The position numbers and the translations under genes are program-made. The notes below the pieces were generated by a model. That model did no database searches. It was given only the letters and a program-made list of their open reading frames with translations, and was not told where the DNA came from. From assembly GCA_033030425.1 (NCBI GenBank), contig JAUFSD010000015.1:1178001-1242000 (forward strand): a DNA stretch of 64,000 nt, given 5' to 3'. Within the stretch, counting starts at the first letter, position 1. Each line of letters opens with the position of its first letter. Shown here in pieces: positions 1-12,944 of the stretch. This DNA comes from Verpa conica. Lineage: Eukaryota; Ascomycota; Pezizomycetes; Pezizales; Morchellaceae.

Positions 1-3000
1 TACACATGCTAGTCACATACCTCATGAGCAAATTCCCAGTCCCATTAATCCCGTCTTGTACTAGCATGGCTGATGCTAGGATTTATAGCTACGATTTAAG
101 GGCTTCCGACAAACTATGTTATAGAGACAATTCAGCTATGACAGTCTAACATCCTGTCCTCGACGGGCTCATCTCCCTCCTATATAGTCTAGAGAACAGT
201 TGAAATCCTGTTCCTTAGCACGATACCCTACTTTCCACTCTTCCCAATGATTTGCCGAGTTTATCTTCGCACTCCCTGGGTTCTGTGTCCTCCTCAGTCT
301 TGCGAGTTCTCTCCAACCCTACTCCCACGTGGCTCACGTCTGTTCTAAGCCTCTGTTCTAGCTATTACCGATAGAGCTTTAGGTGCTTCGTTTTATTTGT
401 ATTTCTTTAACAAGGAGTGTGTATGTCCGAAATATGTGCCTGGTACTAGAGAAACTCATGAAGCTGTAGAAGCTATTGATAGCGTTAAATTTCCTATTTC
501 CTAAACATCCATACTATGTACATACATAACGCGCTCGAGTGTTAGAAACAATAGCTGGTAGCAAGGGTGTAGGGTAAGAAGAGCTCTAAAGGAGAGCGTT
601 GAAATTGAATCCTACCGGGTCGAAAATCAATAGGACGTTCCTATCACATATTGGCAAGTCCTGTGACTCAGAAGAACTGATACCGTGCAAAGCTTTACAC
701 TTCATATCCAAGAACTCCCAATAGTTAGACCGAGATCGCAGAATTCCTGTTACTTGAACCTCCCCCCTATATCTCCCCCGCGAACACCTACATAAATCAT
801 ACCATACTCTACAAGCACCTGATTTTTCACAGAGAGTACGTACTCTTATTCGTGTATTGCTATATCAAAAATAGAATTGGACCCTTGTGCTTTCCATGCA
901 TACTATTTTCCCTAAGCAACGTACTAGTGAGCTATAAATAGGACTCCCCCTCCTCTTATTCTCAATCGTCACTAGCTTGATCGTGTTCAATTCTTGATCT
1001 ACTCCGCTGGAGTAATTAATTACAATCACATACGTTCATATCACTTCCTGGCGGGTTTTAATTTTATCACCTCAGCTAGCCGACCACCAACCTCACACTT
1101 ATACCATAGGACAAGAATGTGTACTCATATCATAACCTACTATGACGTGTGCGGTGAGCTAGCCACAGTTTCTATCGTTTCTTAGGGATATTTCTATTCA
1201 ATAAAGAAACCCGAAATACTAAAGAACTTACCTGACGATTATAACCGAACATAGGGCATAGCCGAACTTTGGTTACTATCTGCACAGAATATTTCGAACG
1301 CCATGGTCCTAACTTGGTGCCTTGCCCAACCATCACTTATGATACAGCAATCAAGTCTGGAATTTGTAAACGTAAGGAGAGAGATCTTGACCACCCCGAT
1401 ATATATGCAAATTATAACTTCGAGATCTGACTCTCCCATGTTGTACTCTACAGTTAAAGATTGCAGATACACGAAAGCGGGAGGCACTATCATTTAGCCG
1501 TCTTCTTTCTCTAATTTCCTATCAAGTATCTTAATTACTCTCAATCTTACTTTTTAGTCATTCCATTTGTTCTACAGGGGCTACCGGGACTAGTACTATT
1601 ACCGTATTCACTTCTTTATTTACCAAGCCCCTTCCAATAATACTTCCAGTACCCTCCTTTACGGGTACTTACAAGTCGTGGCCTCTTCTTATAATCATTT
1701 TTCTCTCGTCGGACCCATGTAGTCTAGTTATTTAATTCTGCGGCCAACAGAATAATTCAAAGAACGGCTAGTTCTGTTTAATAGAGCTACTTTATTATAG
1801 TCGAAGAACGAACCCTTTAATATGCCATAATTTGACCAACTAAAGTGACGCTACCAGATGTGTTAGTGCCCTTAATCCCTCATAGCACTTAGGCAGGTCT
1901 CGAAAACAAAACCTCCTAACACCATCTTTCTCTCCAGAATACATCCTAAATGCAAAAACGGCCTATAATTTGATCTAGTGAACCACGTATATTACTCAGG
2001 TATTGTCTAGTATCTCAGATGGCTGGGTTACAATAGATACTATCAGGTGGTATTATCAGCCACTTGAGGCTTGGCAGGCTCCGCTTGTAGTACTCAGGCG
2101 TCTGGGTTAACCTAATGACAGGCGGTGCAGAAGACGTGGCTGTGACTGTATTCTTCACAGAAAGTTAGCGCCACTATTATCGCCTGTCACCTACGTAACA
2201 CCTACCAGCAGTTATGCCCCTATGGCTCCTTTACCTGAACATATCATCATTAACCAATCTTTAAGATACCTTAAAAGATACAACCAGGCATCTCCCTCTC
2301 TCTCCGAAATAACCTTCGAAGAGTACCATGCTAACCTGGTCTGAATCTAAACCTAATGTCAAGGATCTCGCAGTCAAAGTTGCTTCCCTAATGGCTTTCT
2401 AAAATTTTTCCAACTACCAAATAGGCTATGCTAACCACCGAGAATACACCCACCCTAATTATACACCCAAACGTATCTTTGTATCTTACTAACACTTATA
2501 GGATTACCAACTGTAAATCATAGTGAGTATAATACCCTGGTCTAAGTGTTCCATGTATTTATGACTAATTCATTCATTCATTCGATTCATGATCATGGGA
2601 TATCACTCATAAAACACAGCACCAATACTATTACCCAGAAAAGGTCCAACGCCCGGAAAAAAGTAAATACTATCATTGTCTATGGAAGTTTTATCCTATA
2701 AGTATTTCCTCAATTATGCTAAGTTCTGTTCATATTCAGTAGATTCTCCTGATTTCCCTCTTCCCGTGTATCAGCGACCCGCCCAATTAAAGGATCCTTG
2801 GTGAGCAAGGAGAAATTAGAGCAATATACTGCATACTACCTTGGGACAAATATAGAGATTTCTTAGGGTTTTGATATATCTACTCCTACTAAAACCATTA
2901 GTAGTAACATATTTGCTGGACACATTTTCACTCTAGATACAGGATAAGGGTTCGCCACACTCTGATCTTATCTGATTTTATTAGTCATTCAGATCACGTG

Positions 3001-6000
3001 ACGTAGCCCGTCCATATGTAAGATATGGGCAGCGGTTGAATCTTACATGATTTTAGAGTTAGAAGCTGCTACCTGTCTGAAAGGTAACCCCGATTAGCTG
3101 CTCCAGTGATATTGTTAGCACTAACCTGAACTAGCGGATCTTTGTATGTAAGCCCATGAATGTGTGACATAGGTGAAACATGACTGTATAATACGATATA
3201 TCTGACCAGTCTTACCTGAAATCTATACTCTTCTATGCAGGTAGATTCTCTTTGCTTATTTAAACGTGGCTAGCAGTATCCTACGTTGTATTAAGGCAGA
3301 AATTTGCAAGATACATCTGGATACCGTCCTTTTGAGCTTCTACAGGAGCCCCTGCTCTGCCAAGTTTAAGCGTATATTTGTAAGGTTGCGATCGATAGAA
3401 TCTCACTGAGCGCCCAATACATGATATATCCGTAGCCGGTTGATCATAAGACCCCACTTATTGCTGGTGGCCCTACGTGGCTTAGTAATGCCCATACATT
3501 GATAAGCTGGTTGTTTTTCGTGTATTGTTCCCTATGTGCGTGGGTGGTCAAAGTCTTATGGACCTTTAGTATATCTCAAGACCATTATCTCCCTAGCTTT
3601 AAACTTAGTCGCAGCAGTAGGATGATCTTAGCTAATGAATTTTCACCATAAGATGAATTAAACCTGAGTTGCTAATTCGGTTTGACTGCTTTAGAACCGG
3701 CTGGAACTTAGGATAGAGGCTTAGTTAGGAACTTCTCAGCTGTAGTACATTTGCCTTTCTCGATAGCTATCTGGAGGTGTTTTGTGGATTAATGCAAACA
3801 CCTTGCCCCTCGAGTTATCTAGCGAATAATCCAGGGGCAAGCTCTGGGGGTGAGGGTGTAACGGGAAAGGATTTCACGTCTCAACACCATATTACGAATT
3901 CGATGTGCACTTTATATGTAGATTAAGTGGATATGTCCCCCGCTTTTTTATTTTCTGCGTTGGCAGTGCTTATTTCATCGAATATCACTCGCTGGACAGG
4001 CGACCGATCTTCCTCAAACAAACCCAATTAGTTGTGACTTTGGTTACATAGCTTGAGAAATCTGAGCGATTTTGAACCGATCTACAAGGGGAATCCAATT
4101 GTACCGAATCATTATTCCCTTCTCGGCATCTTCACGTACGTATACGCGTACTACCCAACAAGGCTTACAGGTAGTTATTCTTTTTTTAATTCTTTCTCCC
4201 AGCCTATTTCTTTCCTCGCGTATAAATCCTGAGATGCCGTCAGCCGTACAGCAAATTGATACGACATCAACGTAGTATGCCTGAGTGGCGGAAATATAAA
4301 AATATTTGTTTCTATTCGGAAAAAGGCTATAGCACCGTAAGAATATATCTTAGGTGTTCTTTAGGGCACTCCAGATCAATCACATGGCGTAAAGCACGCT
4401 TCTCAGAGAGTCTAGATGCAGCCCTTTCATATATTATCGCTATTCCATGGGTACATTTGCCTCAGTGCCACTCCCTTGATCACACAACGACCATGTATTG
4501 CCACCTAAAGTCCCAACCTTTCTTGAAAAGTGTTTTTGTTTACGCCCCAACAATTCCCAGCCCCAAATACCCAGTCGGTGGTTACTCCGAGGACACGACA
4601 TTCTTCCTGGACTCGGGGGAGGTTGCCCATATTAGGTTTTATTGGACCCACGCCAGATAACTAACCACCTCTTTTTTAATCACTCAATTTGAGATAATGA
4701 ATAATGCCGATTCGTTTGATGGGCCTATGCTTCCCACCCTGTGCAGATCATGTTCCTTGACCACTCATTGATCACGCATCATCACTCGTTCCCAGCGAAG
4801 GTTGGCCCTGTCTCATGCACATACCCACTTTTATGTATGCCTTGTTACTCTAGAGTGCTGACAGCGCTGTCTCTGACTTCGATACCCCGCCCCGTTCAAA
4901 ACCTATTAGTCCACTTGTACCTTTAGCTGCATTAGCCGAATTTACTCCTTACAACAACACCATAATTATAATCTGACCCAAGTTCTAACACACTGCCATT
5001 TAGGGTCTGCTGCAGCGGGATAAGGGACACCAAGACCTTCAGGATGCCTTGACATTATACGTTTCATACGCCGAATTATACCTCTTACCATATTCATTAC
5101 TACAAGATCATTAGCCACGTGGCATCCGGCTGAGAATGTGCCTTGGGAGAACATGCATTATTATAGGTAGGAACGTTCTAGAAGCTAGGTTCAATGAAGC
5201 TCATCCGATTGCAGAAAAGTTCTTATCCTGCTAGTATCATTCGGGGCTTTTTTATTTCATTTTATTTCCTTTTTTTTCTCTTGCGCTTATCCAATTTCCA
5301 TAGATCTCTACTATTGTAGTATCTCTCTATATACTGTGCATATGCATGATTGATTAGTACACTACGATCGGGTTCCGGGTTGTTTCACGGTCAATTCATT
5401 GCTTCTTTCCGAGCCCTAATTAAAACTCTTTTTAAAATTCTCTTAACTGAGTGGATCAACTTGCATACCATACGAGGTTGACTATAATCTTATGTATTGT
5501 TGATCCCGTTCAATAGTGGGTACTCCTGACCGATGGTTATGTATTCAAATCATCGCTGATCCCTGTGTATGGAACCCCCGCAGTAAACAAAAATGTCTCG
5601 TTCTAGACAGCTCATCCCAGTCCATCGTGTCCTTTCTGAGACATCCCCGGCATCCTGTTTTCAGGACGACCTGCTTTCGCGCGCGGCTATACCATTTGAC
5701 AGCGGGTGTAACCAACTCAACCCGCTATGCAAGCCACTCTCGATGCCCAGTTCTCCGCAATATACCGAGATCAACTGAGTTACTTGTAGTGTTTGACTCT
5801 AAATTATCCTATCCAAAGAGGCTCTTATACAATTACTAGATAGTCGAGATTATTCCCTAGATCTACATGTGTTTCTCTGCTACTTCATTACTCGTGTCTA
5901 AACGTCAAGAGACCCTGCACTGTAATCGACCCCAGACCCCTGTACATTCGTGAAGTAAATATATAAGTCTCAAGGAGCCCCAGTAAGAACGGGGGTTCTC

Positions 6001-7152
6001 TGTGGCTTACGCAAAACTGTCCGAGCTAAGACTTCACAAGCATATGCGTTGTGAACGAAACGAAAAATAAAAAATATAGCACCAGAAAGCTGCCAACAAA
6101 TAAATCCCCTTCGTCAAGGCCTTGTACACGCCATGCTGAATCTGCCTCGCTGTACTTTTCACAGTTGCAATAGAGACTGTAGTCAGGCATCGGGCCTGCA
6201 AACAGCCCACATAGCTGGTAAACAACCAGGTGAATACCCCTCGCCTCGAACTTCCGTTTCTAATCCTTGTTTCACGACCCCTGTGATGAAGTCACCACTA
6301 GACTGCTAAACCCGCAGCCATAGCAAGACGCAAAGGCTGTATGGACGCCACGCCTACAGTCAGCCTTTTTCTCAAGACGAGATGCCCTGTGACAGCCTAG
6401 GCCACCTGATGTCGTCACGAGCTATCACTCGATTGGGGATACCGGTCCCGAACCTTCAGCTGAAGGGTAAATATAAGACTCACCTGATATAGGACCTGAG
6501 CTTGTTCAATGGACTCGATTCTGGCTGCGTGTGTATGTCGTGGCATCCCTAGGGCCAGAGAGCACTTTCGTTCAACAAGCTCGCCTCCGCCGCGGAGTTT
6601 AGTCTAGACCAGTACGCATGAGATACATCTGATGGCCTGAAGCCCAAACAGGGGAGTGCCTTGTAGCCTTAATGATTGTCTATTTGGTACCTTAGTTGTC
6701 CTATTAACTTGTCTGCATGTGTCTCAATATGTGCGCTGGGATCGATAATTATTACTGGAACTCACAGAACGTCACTCGCTTGAGAGCGTGCATGAGATTG
6801 CCCGTTGTATGTAGATCAGGGCCAGCCACTAGATCGATCTTGATAATGTCAAATTTCCCCGGAATTAAAAGGTATGCATTACCACGCAGAGATGGATAGG
6901 GGTATCCGATATTGGTGCACGATTAAAACCGCCACTTATGGAGGATATACATCTGGGCCTGCAGGGCGCGATGTATGCATGAGGAAGGAATAATTACAAT
7001 GTATGTACCACGTGATTATCAAGAACGAAGGCCGCCATCTATTGTACAGTATATCTTTCGTCGAACCAAAATAGCGTAGAATTGTACCAAGTGAAAGGCC
7101 AAATGAGTGTGTTAAAAAGTAGTGACCCCAATCATCAAAGATATCTAATTTC
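1..7152. other. Gene-poor AT-rich flank, no supported gene
   Basis: Short open frames occur on both strands, but none shows a recognisable domain, a coherent exon chain or sensible codon use. A TATA-like CTATAAATAG lies near 933, followed by a pyrimidine-rich stretch, which could be a relic promoter such as an LTR, but no terminal repeats or primer-binding site could be paired with it. A short ATTCATT microsatellite sits at about 2570-2585. I see nothing else worth naming. Confidence 0.6.
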
Positions 7153-9552
7153 CTAGTTCTCTGCAAACGCCTGTTCAGGAACCTGGCGGGGATTCAGCCA
7201 CCTGAATGAATGCACCCTGGGTCGAGGGGGCGGTGGCACCTGTTCTCGATCTCCCCCCTGGGCCGCACCACGTATAGGGTTCCCATCCAACTCCCAAGAA
7301 ATGTCCAGAAGCTCAGACTGCACCTGATTCTTAAACCACATCTCGAACTTTAAATCCGCTGGCCTGATGATCATGTTCACAATGTATGATGCCTCGTAGA
7401 ATCGCTTCAGTCCCATATACCGTTTCCTACGGTCAAATGCAGAAATCGGTAGCTTCCTCATATCAGTCCGTAGACGACATATGATTTTCACCTCTTCCCC
7501 TAGCATTAGCATTAGTATCTTAAACTAGACAAATCAAAAGAAGGGGGCGAGCAGACCAGGCCCGAGGCGTTCCGGAGGTTCGTCTTCATCGCATCGAACC
7601 AAGACGTCTTCCCATACGGCACATTTCTTAAATGCACGTCTTAGTTGTCGGGGAATTGTAAGAGACCCATTGGTTATTTCAGCGCCCTGAGGCAGATTTT
7701 TACAAATCAGTTAATTCCCTAAAATATGTGCATGTTGAAGGATAGGATCCGGGTCAGCACCTTCTTGGCAAACCATTCTACTTGGTTCCTTGCAACTGGC
7801 TTGCCGGTGTATTCGTCCTTATGATAATCTGCCGGGTCGTGTATGGCCGAATCAAATGCGTGGGAGACAAGTATTCCGTAATGGGCTGGGCATCTCCGAG
7901 ATTCTACCATGGTTGAATGTCCCTGTAGGTCTCTGACCTGATCCCGGATGCATCCAAGGACCGTAGCGCTTCCCCTGTGGAAACTAGACGTGTTAAAAAG
8001 CCATCATAATCAAGGAGGAAAAAAATAAAATAAACTCGAGGATAATACGTGTCTGCTGGCTGAATCACTCGAATCTTATCTCGCGTGAAATCCATCTCGA
8101 TTCGTTCTTTAAGGTACGGCGAGGAACCTAATCCTCCAGCGAGGAATATTTTCTAGGTAAGGTGTTAGCGGGAGGGAGGGGGTTTCTTTATAGAAGAGGC
8201 TATACTTGCTTCCACTTTGACATTCTGGGCCCGGCATTGTTCTAAATGGACCCTGAGAAGCCGTAGAGTTTTACTGATTGACGGCTCAAAAAATTGACGC
8301 ATCATCTCTCTACGTTGCCATGTTAGCAGAATTAATTGATAACCACTCGTATGGCAAGGCATACCGCGAAATCTGCACGTGTCCCGCTACAATAAGATCT
8401 CCTTTTATTCCCTCTCGGGGCAATTCAACATGGTAGTGTGGCCTAGATTCGTCATTTATGAAACTTTCCTTTCGCAGGATGAACTCTTGCCGAAGTTTGT
8501 ATTTTTCGTCATTGCTGAGTTGTTGAAAAATTCCCTTCTCCAGCAAAACATCATCGAATGCCTTGTCAATGTAAATTGATCCGCACGCAGCACCTCCATT
8601 AAACGGTCAGACTTTGATAATCGACAAATAATTGGTTTCTTTAGCGTACCAGAGATAATGCCAGTCTGTTTTACACGTGGTGCACGGCCTGGTTGCAGGA
8701 TTTGATAGGATGAAACGTCCTAGAAAGGCGTCCTTAGCTGGCAGACAACTTACTATTTCGGGGCATTGACTTACAACAGTACCCCCACCCGCATCACAAA
8801 CGATGATTCCCTCATTCACCTATTCTCATCAGCTCTTACATGAAAAATGTTTCGGGAGGAAGAGCGGATCTCTCCGTGGCCGGTGGGCACTCCCCCACCA
8901 ACCAGTAGCCCACTTACAGAAAACTTCCCCTCTTCGCCACGCCTACTATAGAGGGTATGAATAGCCGCCGCCTCAGGCTCTGTCAGAGTCACGTTGAACT
9001 TGTGTTTTTTGAAGGACGTTTTCTCGATAATGACTCTGAACTCCTCCACGACTGGGTCCGAGTATGTCGCCGGGACTGTGAACGAAAATTCCATTTCGAG
9101 GTGTTCAAGCCCTTCCTTTGCTAGCTGTTTACAGATGTGGTCGTAAACAGCATTGAGAAAATCTGCAACCATTTCGTATGCCGACTTTCCAGACATGTCA
9201 GGGTATGTATTCCCATTCCCTAATGATGTCTTGAACAGAATCGACCGGCCAAACCCCGCTTTGTCTGCAACAAATCCCCATTCAAAGTCTTGACTGCCCG
9301 AAATATACCGCAATACCGTCGGAACCTTATGCATGAAGTTATCACACCCAGGCCAGCGACCAAGTTGCGTAGGAATTAAGTCGCTTGGTCTCATATAGGC
9401 AACACCTGTACATCTCGGAATTAGTCCAAGATTCTGTAAAACGACGGTGGTGAGAGCGTGAGCATCCCTGTACGAGTTGTTCCAAAGTCAATTGCAACGG
9501 CGAGTAAATCACTTGTCGCAAGCATATCGCTATGCCTATTGTTAGAGTCCAT
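7153..9552 (-). CDS. Hsp70-like (HSPA12-type) ATPase-domain protein
   Basis: Divergent fungal member of the actin/Hsp70 ATPase superfamily, probably cytosolic; its client is unknown. Visible motifs in order: phosphate-1 AIDFGTT (residues about 20-26), the block WPGCDNFMHKVPTVLRY, FSFTVPATYSDP, the connect motif TLTEPEAAAIHTLY, phosphate-2 VCDAGGGTVDVSSY, CGSIYIDKAF, the adenosine motif KIFLAGGLGSSPYL, then HYGILVSHAFDSAIHDPAD and a short C-terminal domain. Exons on the minus strand: 9552-9474, 9405-8918, 8819-8775, 8719-8650, 8593-8365, 8309-8216, 8152-8049, 7983-7761 and about 7518-7153. Phases close everywhere except the last intron, where the acceptor is ambiguous. The first intron leaves FGTT-R-VAYM, two residues shorter than usual. 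Expected length is about 565 aa, typical for the family. The start at 9552 gives a short leader before the ATPase fold. The family is known; its role here is not. Confidence 0.85.
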
Positions 9553-10704
9553 GCTACGTGCTCAGCGCATGTTAGTCATACGAAGATTCCCACCAGGGTC
9601 TTTCGGTGAGGAAGTACTTTACGGGCTGTTGGAAGTTTGCTGTGGCAAAAAATAGTATCCCGGCAGGTAGCTTAAGCGAACTGAGGAGGCAAACAGATTT
9701 TGTAGTCCGGCCGAGCAATTGCTACGGTCGAAAGCGGTCGATCAGATCAGGGCAGAATGTCAGCAAGAAGTTGGAATTTATGTAGCAAATCTATCTCGAG
9801 GCTAAAGTAGACTTAGGCTCGCCTTTTGTCTGTCGTACGTGCGCGTTAATTCTCTGATACCGGTGATCTCGATTGCTTTTTTCTCACTAGCTTTGAGATC
9901 GTTGGTTAAAGGAGGGTACACGATGCAGATAACCAATCTCTCTGCTTGAGTCCTTGAATGGTCGCTTGCCGCTTCAATACACGTTGCGGGTTGTGTTTAC
10001 ATTAAAACGTCCAGCAAGCTTTGCTATCTCGAATCTTGATTGGCTCCATGCAAAAATTGGAGTGGAGCCACGACAACCGAGAGTCTTCCTGCCTTCATGT
10101 TTTTTGCCCATGGTCTTCGGCACCCGTTACGCTGGGATGCAAGGAACTTTGACTTATTGAGAAGGATGTGTCTTATCAGCCATATCATAGAGCCTGACCA
10201 GGTTAATTCCCCGCAAGCGTATGCATGGTTTGAATGTACTTGAATCAAAGAGAACGTTCGTAACCCGATAAAAAAAATTAACTAAGTCTGCCGGGCTAAG
10301 GTGATTTATGTACAGGAAATATTCTGATACAGCCAGCATTCTATTGGTATTTAACTAGCTAAAGGCTTTTAATATAAGTATGATTAACCGCCCGCTCCAC
10401 ACTGAATCTGTGCCCATCTCGAACATCAACGTTGCAAACCCCCGGGAATTAACCTCTAGCTCTTCCCAAGCCAAACAATGGTAGATTGACAAGAGAAACG
10501 TCTATCATTAGCTAGATATTGCAACATTGTCTCTGATTACAATCGGCGCGAAGGTACCCCCACATATCCCTACAAAAGGCCCTTAATCCCACTGAGTGCC
10601 CAACTCAAAGCAATTACAGACTTCGCTCCCAAGTCACAGGCTTGTGATCAGCAGCCTTCCCATACCATTATAATCTTTCTACAACCCAACCACAGGCAGG
10701 ACCT
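9553..10704. other. Divergent intergenic region
   Basis: About 1.15 kb between the Hsp70-like gene (minus) and the unidentified gene starting at 10705 (plus). It should hold both promoters. Overlapping small open frames near 9954-10250 on both strands have no recognisable domain and no convincing splice structure. No clear TATA box was located. Confidence 0.5.
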
Positions 10705-11814
10705 ATGTGTTGTTTAGGACGTAAAGAATCTCGCTCAGAGCAAGGGCCACAGGGCCCCATCGCGCGACGGGGCACCTTCCCTCAAGGTATGTATACAACT
10801 TCTTTTCAAACTATTTCGTTTTCAATGTCAATCTTTCTGTAAAAAGATGTGTTGTGGCTGTCTGCTTCATCCCCCCGCAAAGTATCGTGCTAGTGCTGAC
10901 ATGAGATAAAAATGTGTAGACTCCCGTGCCCGCGTCTCATCCAAGCGCCCAGCAACGCCAACATCTCCAACAGCTGTAATAAACACCGAGCAACCAAAGG
11001 ACGATGAGTCTATAATCAAGCTCTTTAAACAAATAAATACCAGTATCACCGACCATGTTTTCAACTATTACATTTCCTCAGATGGTGCAAGCGACAAGTT
11101 CTCTCAGTTTGGAAAAAACAAGAAAGAGCTTGGTTGGGTCTTGCGCGCTGCCGCTTCTAATTCCACTTTGAAAGAGGCACGGACGCAAGTCGCTGTTATT
11201 CGAGCCATCATTGGCGCCGAGATCTTTAAAGCAATTCGAGACGGTGATTTCGTCCCCCCTACCACAATTAGACCAGAAGCAAGGAGAGAGAGTATGAATA
11301 GTGAGTGTTAAGGGATCTTTTTTGTTTTTACGGGCCTATGGCGAATTTTGAGCTAACAGCCATGATTGAAGCTGCTGTAGCTCATAGATCGAGGCTGGAG
11401 TTTTACCAATCCTTGTCAAGGAACCACCAATATATTCCACATCGGGAGAAGGCGATCAGTAAATTAGTCACGGAGATTATGAAGATGACCCAACCACTTG
11501 CAGCAGCGGACAAAGGAGATGAGTCAACACGTCAGAAAAACCTCAAAGGTATCATCGAAGGGGCTGCCGATTTCGCGGTAATAATTGGCAGGCAAAGACC
11601 CAGCTTCGAGATTATATTTCCTCAAATCCCAACAGCTAAGAGCTCTGGGAACCAGCGTTCTACTCAGCAGGGTAGAAGCAGAAAGGGCAAGCTAGAGAGT
11701 CTCGATATGCCGGTCTTGATTCCAGAGCTCCGGAAGTACGGGGATGAGCGGGGAGCAAACTACGATAATTTCCTTACCTTGGTCCCTGCCCAAAAACTAC
11801 CGGATGGGCTTTAA
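10705..11814 (+). CDS. Conserved-looking fungal protein of unknown function
   Basis: I do not recognise the family. Three exons fit with canonical sites and matching phase 1 at both junctions: 10705-10786 (donor GTATGT), 10920-11300 (donor GTGAGT) and 11360-11814, giving 305 aa. The protein starts MCCLGRKESRSE, with two cysteines at the extreme N-terminus that could be lipidated (inference). Next comes a Pro/Ser/Thr-rich linker, then a soluble, mostly helical region (IIKLFKQINTSITDHV, then KNKKELGWVLRAAAS, then RTQVAVIRAIIGAEIFKAI). The C-terminal exon is also helical and charged, ending in a Ser/Arg-rich tail. No membrane segment or signal peptide is seen. It sits between an Hsp70-like gene and a STAND-receptor-type N-terminal domain gene, a setting common for fungal self/non-self genes. 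It could be a stand-alone helical signalling domain, but I would not name one. Confidence 0.72.
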
Positions 11815-12944
11815 AATCCATCGCATGTGATCCCCTTTATGGTCAGTCCAAGGCCTCTCTTTTTATATCAAGTACTGGCTATACAAAATATATTTTTCAA
11901 TTCACCGTGTCATCACACACCACCTCCCTTTTGTCATTTGGTCATCAGCGGGTCTGTCAGTACATAGATATCGGAGTTAGGGTTTTAATTTTCGTGCCTG
12001 TACAATTTCCCACTAACTGATCATCCATTTAATACCTGTATATAATTCGATTAATTTATTTTCTTTGTTACATTAACCTTGCTCTAAAGGATAGTCATTT
12101 CCAATCCTACCCCCCCCCCCTTCTCCACCGGCTCAAGTACGAATTCATTTTGGATATTGCATCCGTCCCCAGATCATGTCCCCCTGATGAGATATCCCAA
12201 GGCGTTACAGAACATGTGCGTACGTATTCCATGTGTTGAATTGTCTCAGAAGAGATATAGATGAGATCCATTACCTTCTAGATACATATAGCCCCACAAA
12301 ATCAATACTTCCAATTGAACGTGAGTGTTTTTTTTTTTACTCTCACAAGAAATAGGTAGGCCGAGCCTGCACATGCAATGTAGTTTTCAAAACCCATCTG
12401 CATATACCTTGTCAATTTCTTTTCTCGGAAATAGCATTCGACAGTTACTAGGGGAGGTGGGGGGTGGTATCGTTATGCATCTGTCACGTCAATACGGATA
12501 ATTTAGGGTCAGAAAATATGCGCAGTTATATATTGCAGCTAGCTTACGTTAACCCCCCCGACGTCCTTCGTACTGACGTACTTAATTAGCCTTGCTGCAA
12601 ATCTCTCAGGTGCTACTGTCACGAACCAAAACTGCGGAATTTTCATGTATGTAGTACCAATAAAGTTTTGTTCCTTTTAATATTACATCTGCCTGCAGAA
12701 GACCGATAGATAGAAACCTGCAATAACCCTAACCCTATCCAACTTTTTTCCAAATCATACACACATAACCAACAAAGGAGATTTTTAGAGAGAAACAGCA
12801 ATCAACGCTATTATGTGGTACCTGAATATCAGGCTAAGCAAAAGCAAAATACGCCCCATGGCTTTTGACATAAAACCGTTATAAGAAAGAAAAAAGAAAA
12901 AATTAGGAAGAGGGGAGCTAGGGGAAAAAATTAAGTACAGCTAG
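11815..12944. other. Convergent intergenic spacer
   Basis: Spacer between the 3' ends of two convergent genes. It is AT-rich, has homopolymer runs (a C tract near 12110, T tracts near 12330) and contains a telomere-type dimer at 12725-12736. No coding signal is seen. Confidence 0.5.
12725..12736 (+). repeat. Interstitial telomere-type dimer (AACCCT)2
   Basis: The bases read AACCCTAACCCT, two units of the fungal telomere repeat seen from the C-rich strand. It lies just beyond the 3' end of the STAND-N-like gene. It may be a telobox protein site or a repair scar; the sequence does not distinguish them. Confidence 0.6.

Noticed and set aside
4270..4300. tRNA A-box-like GCCTGAGTGGCGG
   Set aside because: No matching B box (GGTTCGA-type) or cloverleaf arms follow within tRNA distance.
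4256..4660. 134-codon open frame in the left flank
   Set aside because: It lacks an ATG at the stated start, a recognisable domain, or neighbours; it is likely chance in AT-rich DNA.
7900..7990. Apparent frameshift in the Hsp70-like gene near the ESRRCPAHYG motif
   Set aside because: Using the acceptor at 7984, exon 8 reads RGSATVLGCIRDQ straight into VESRRCPAHYG without a break.
8600..8660. Premature stop (TGA) and frameshift in the Hsp70-like gene, suggesting a pseudogene
   Set aside because: An intron from 8649 (donor GTACGC) to an acceptor ending at 8594 gives TGIISGAACGSIYIDKAF in frame, so the stop lies inside an intron.
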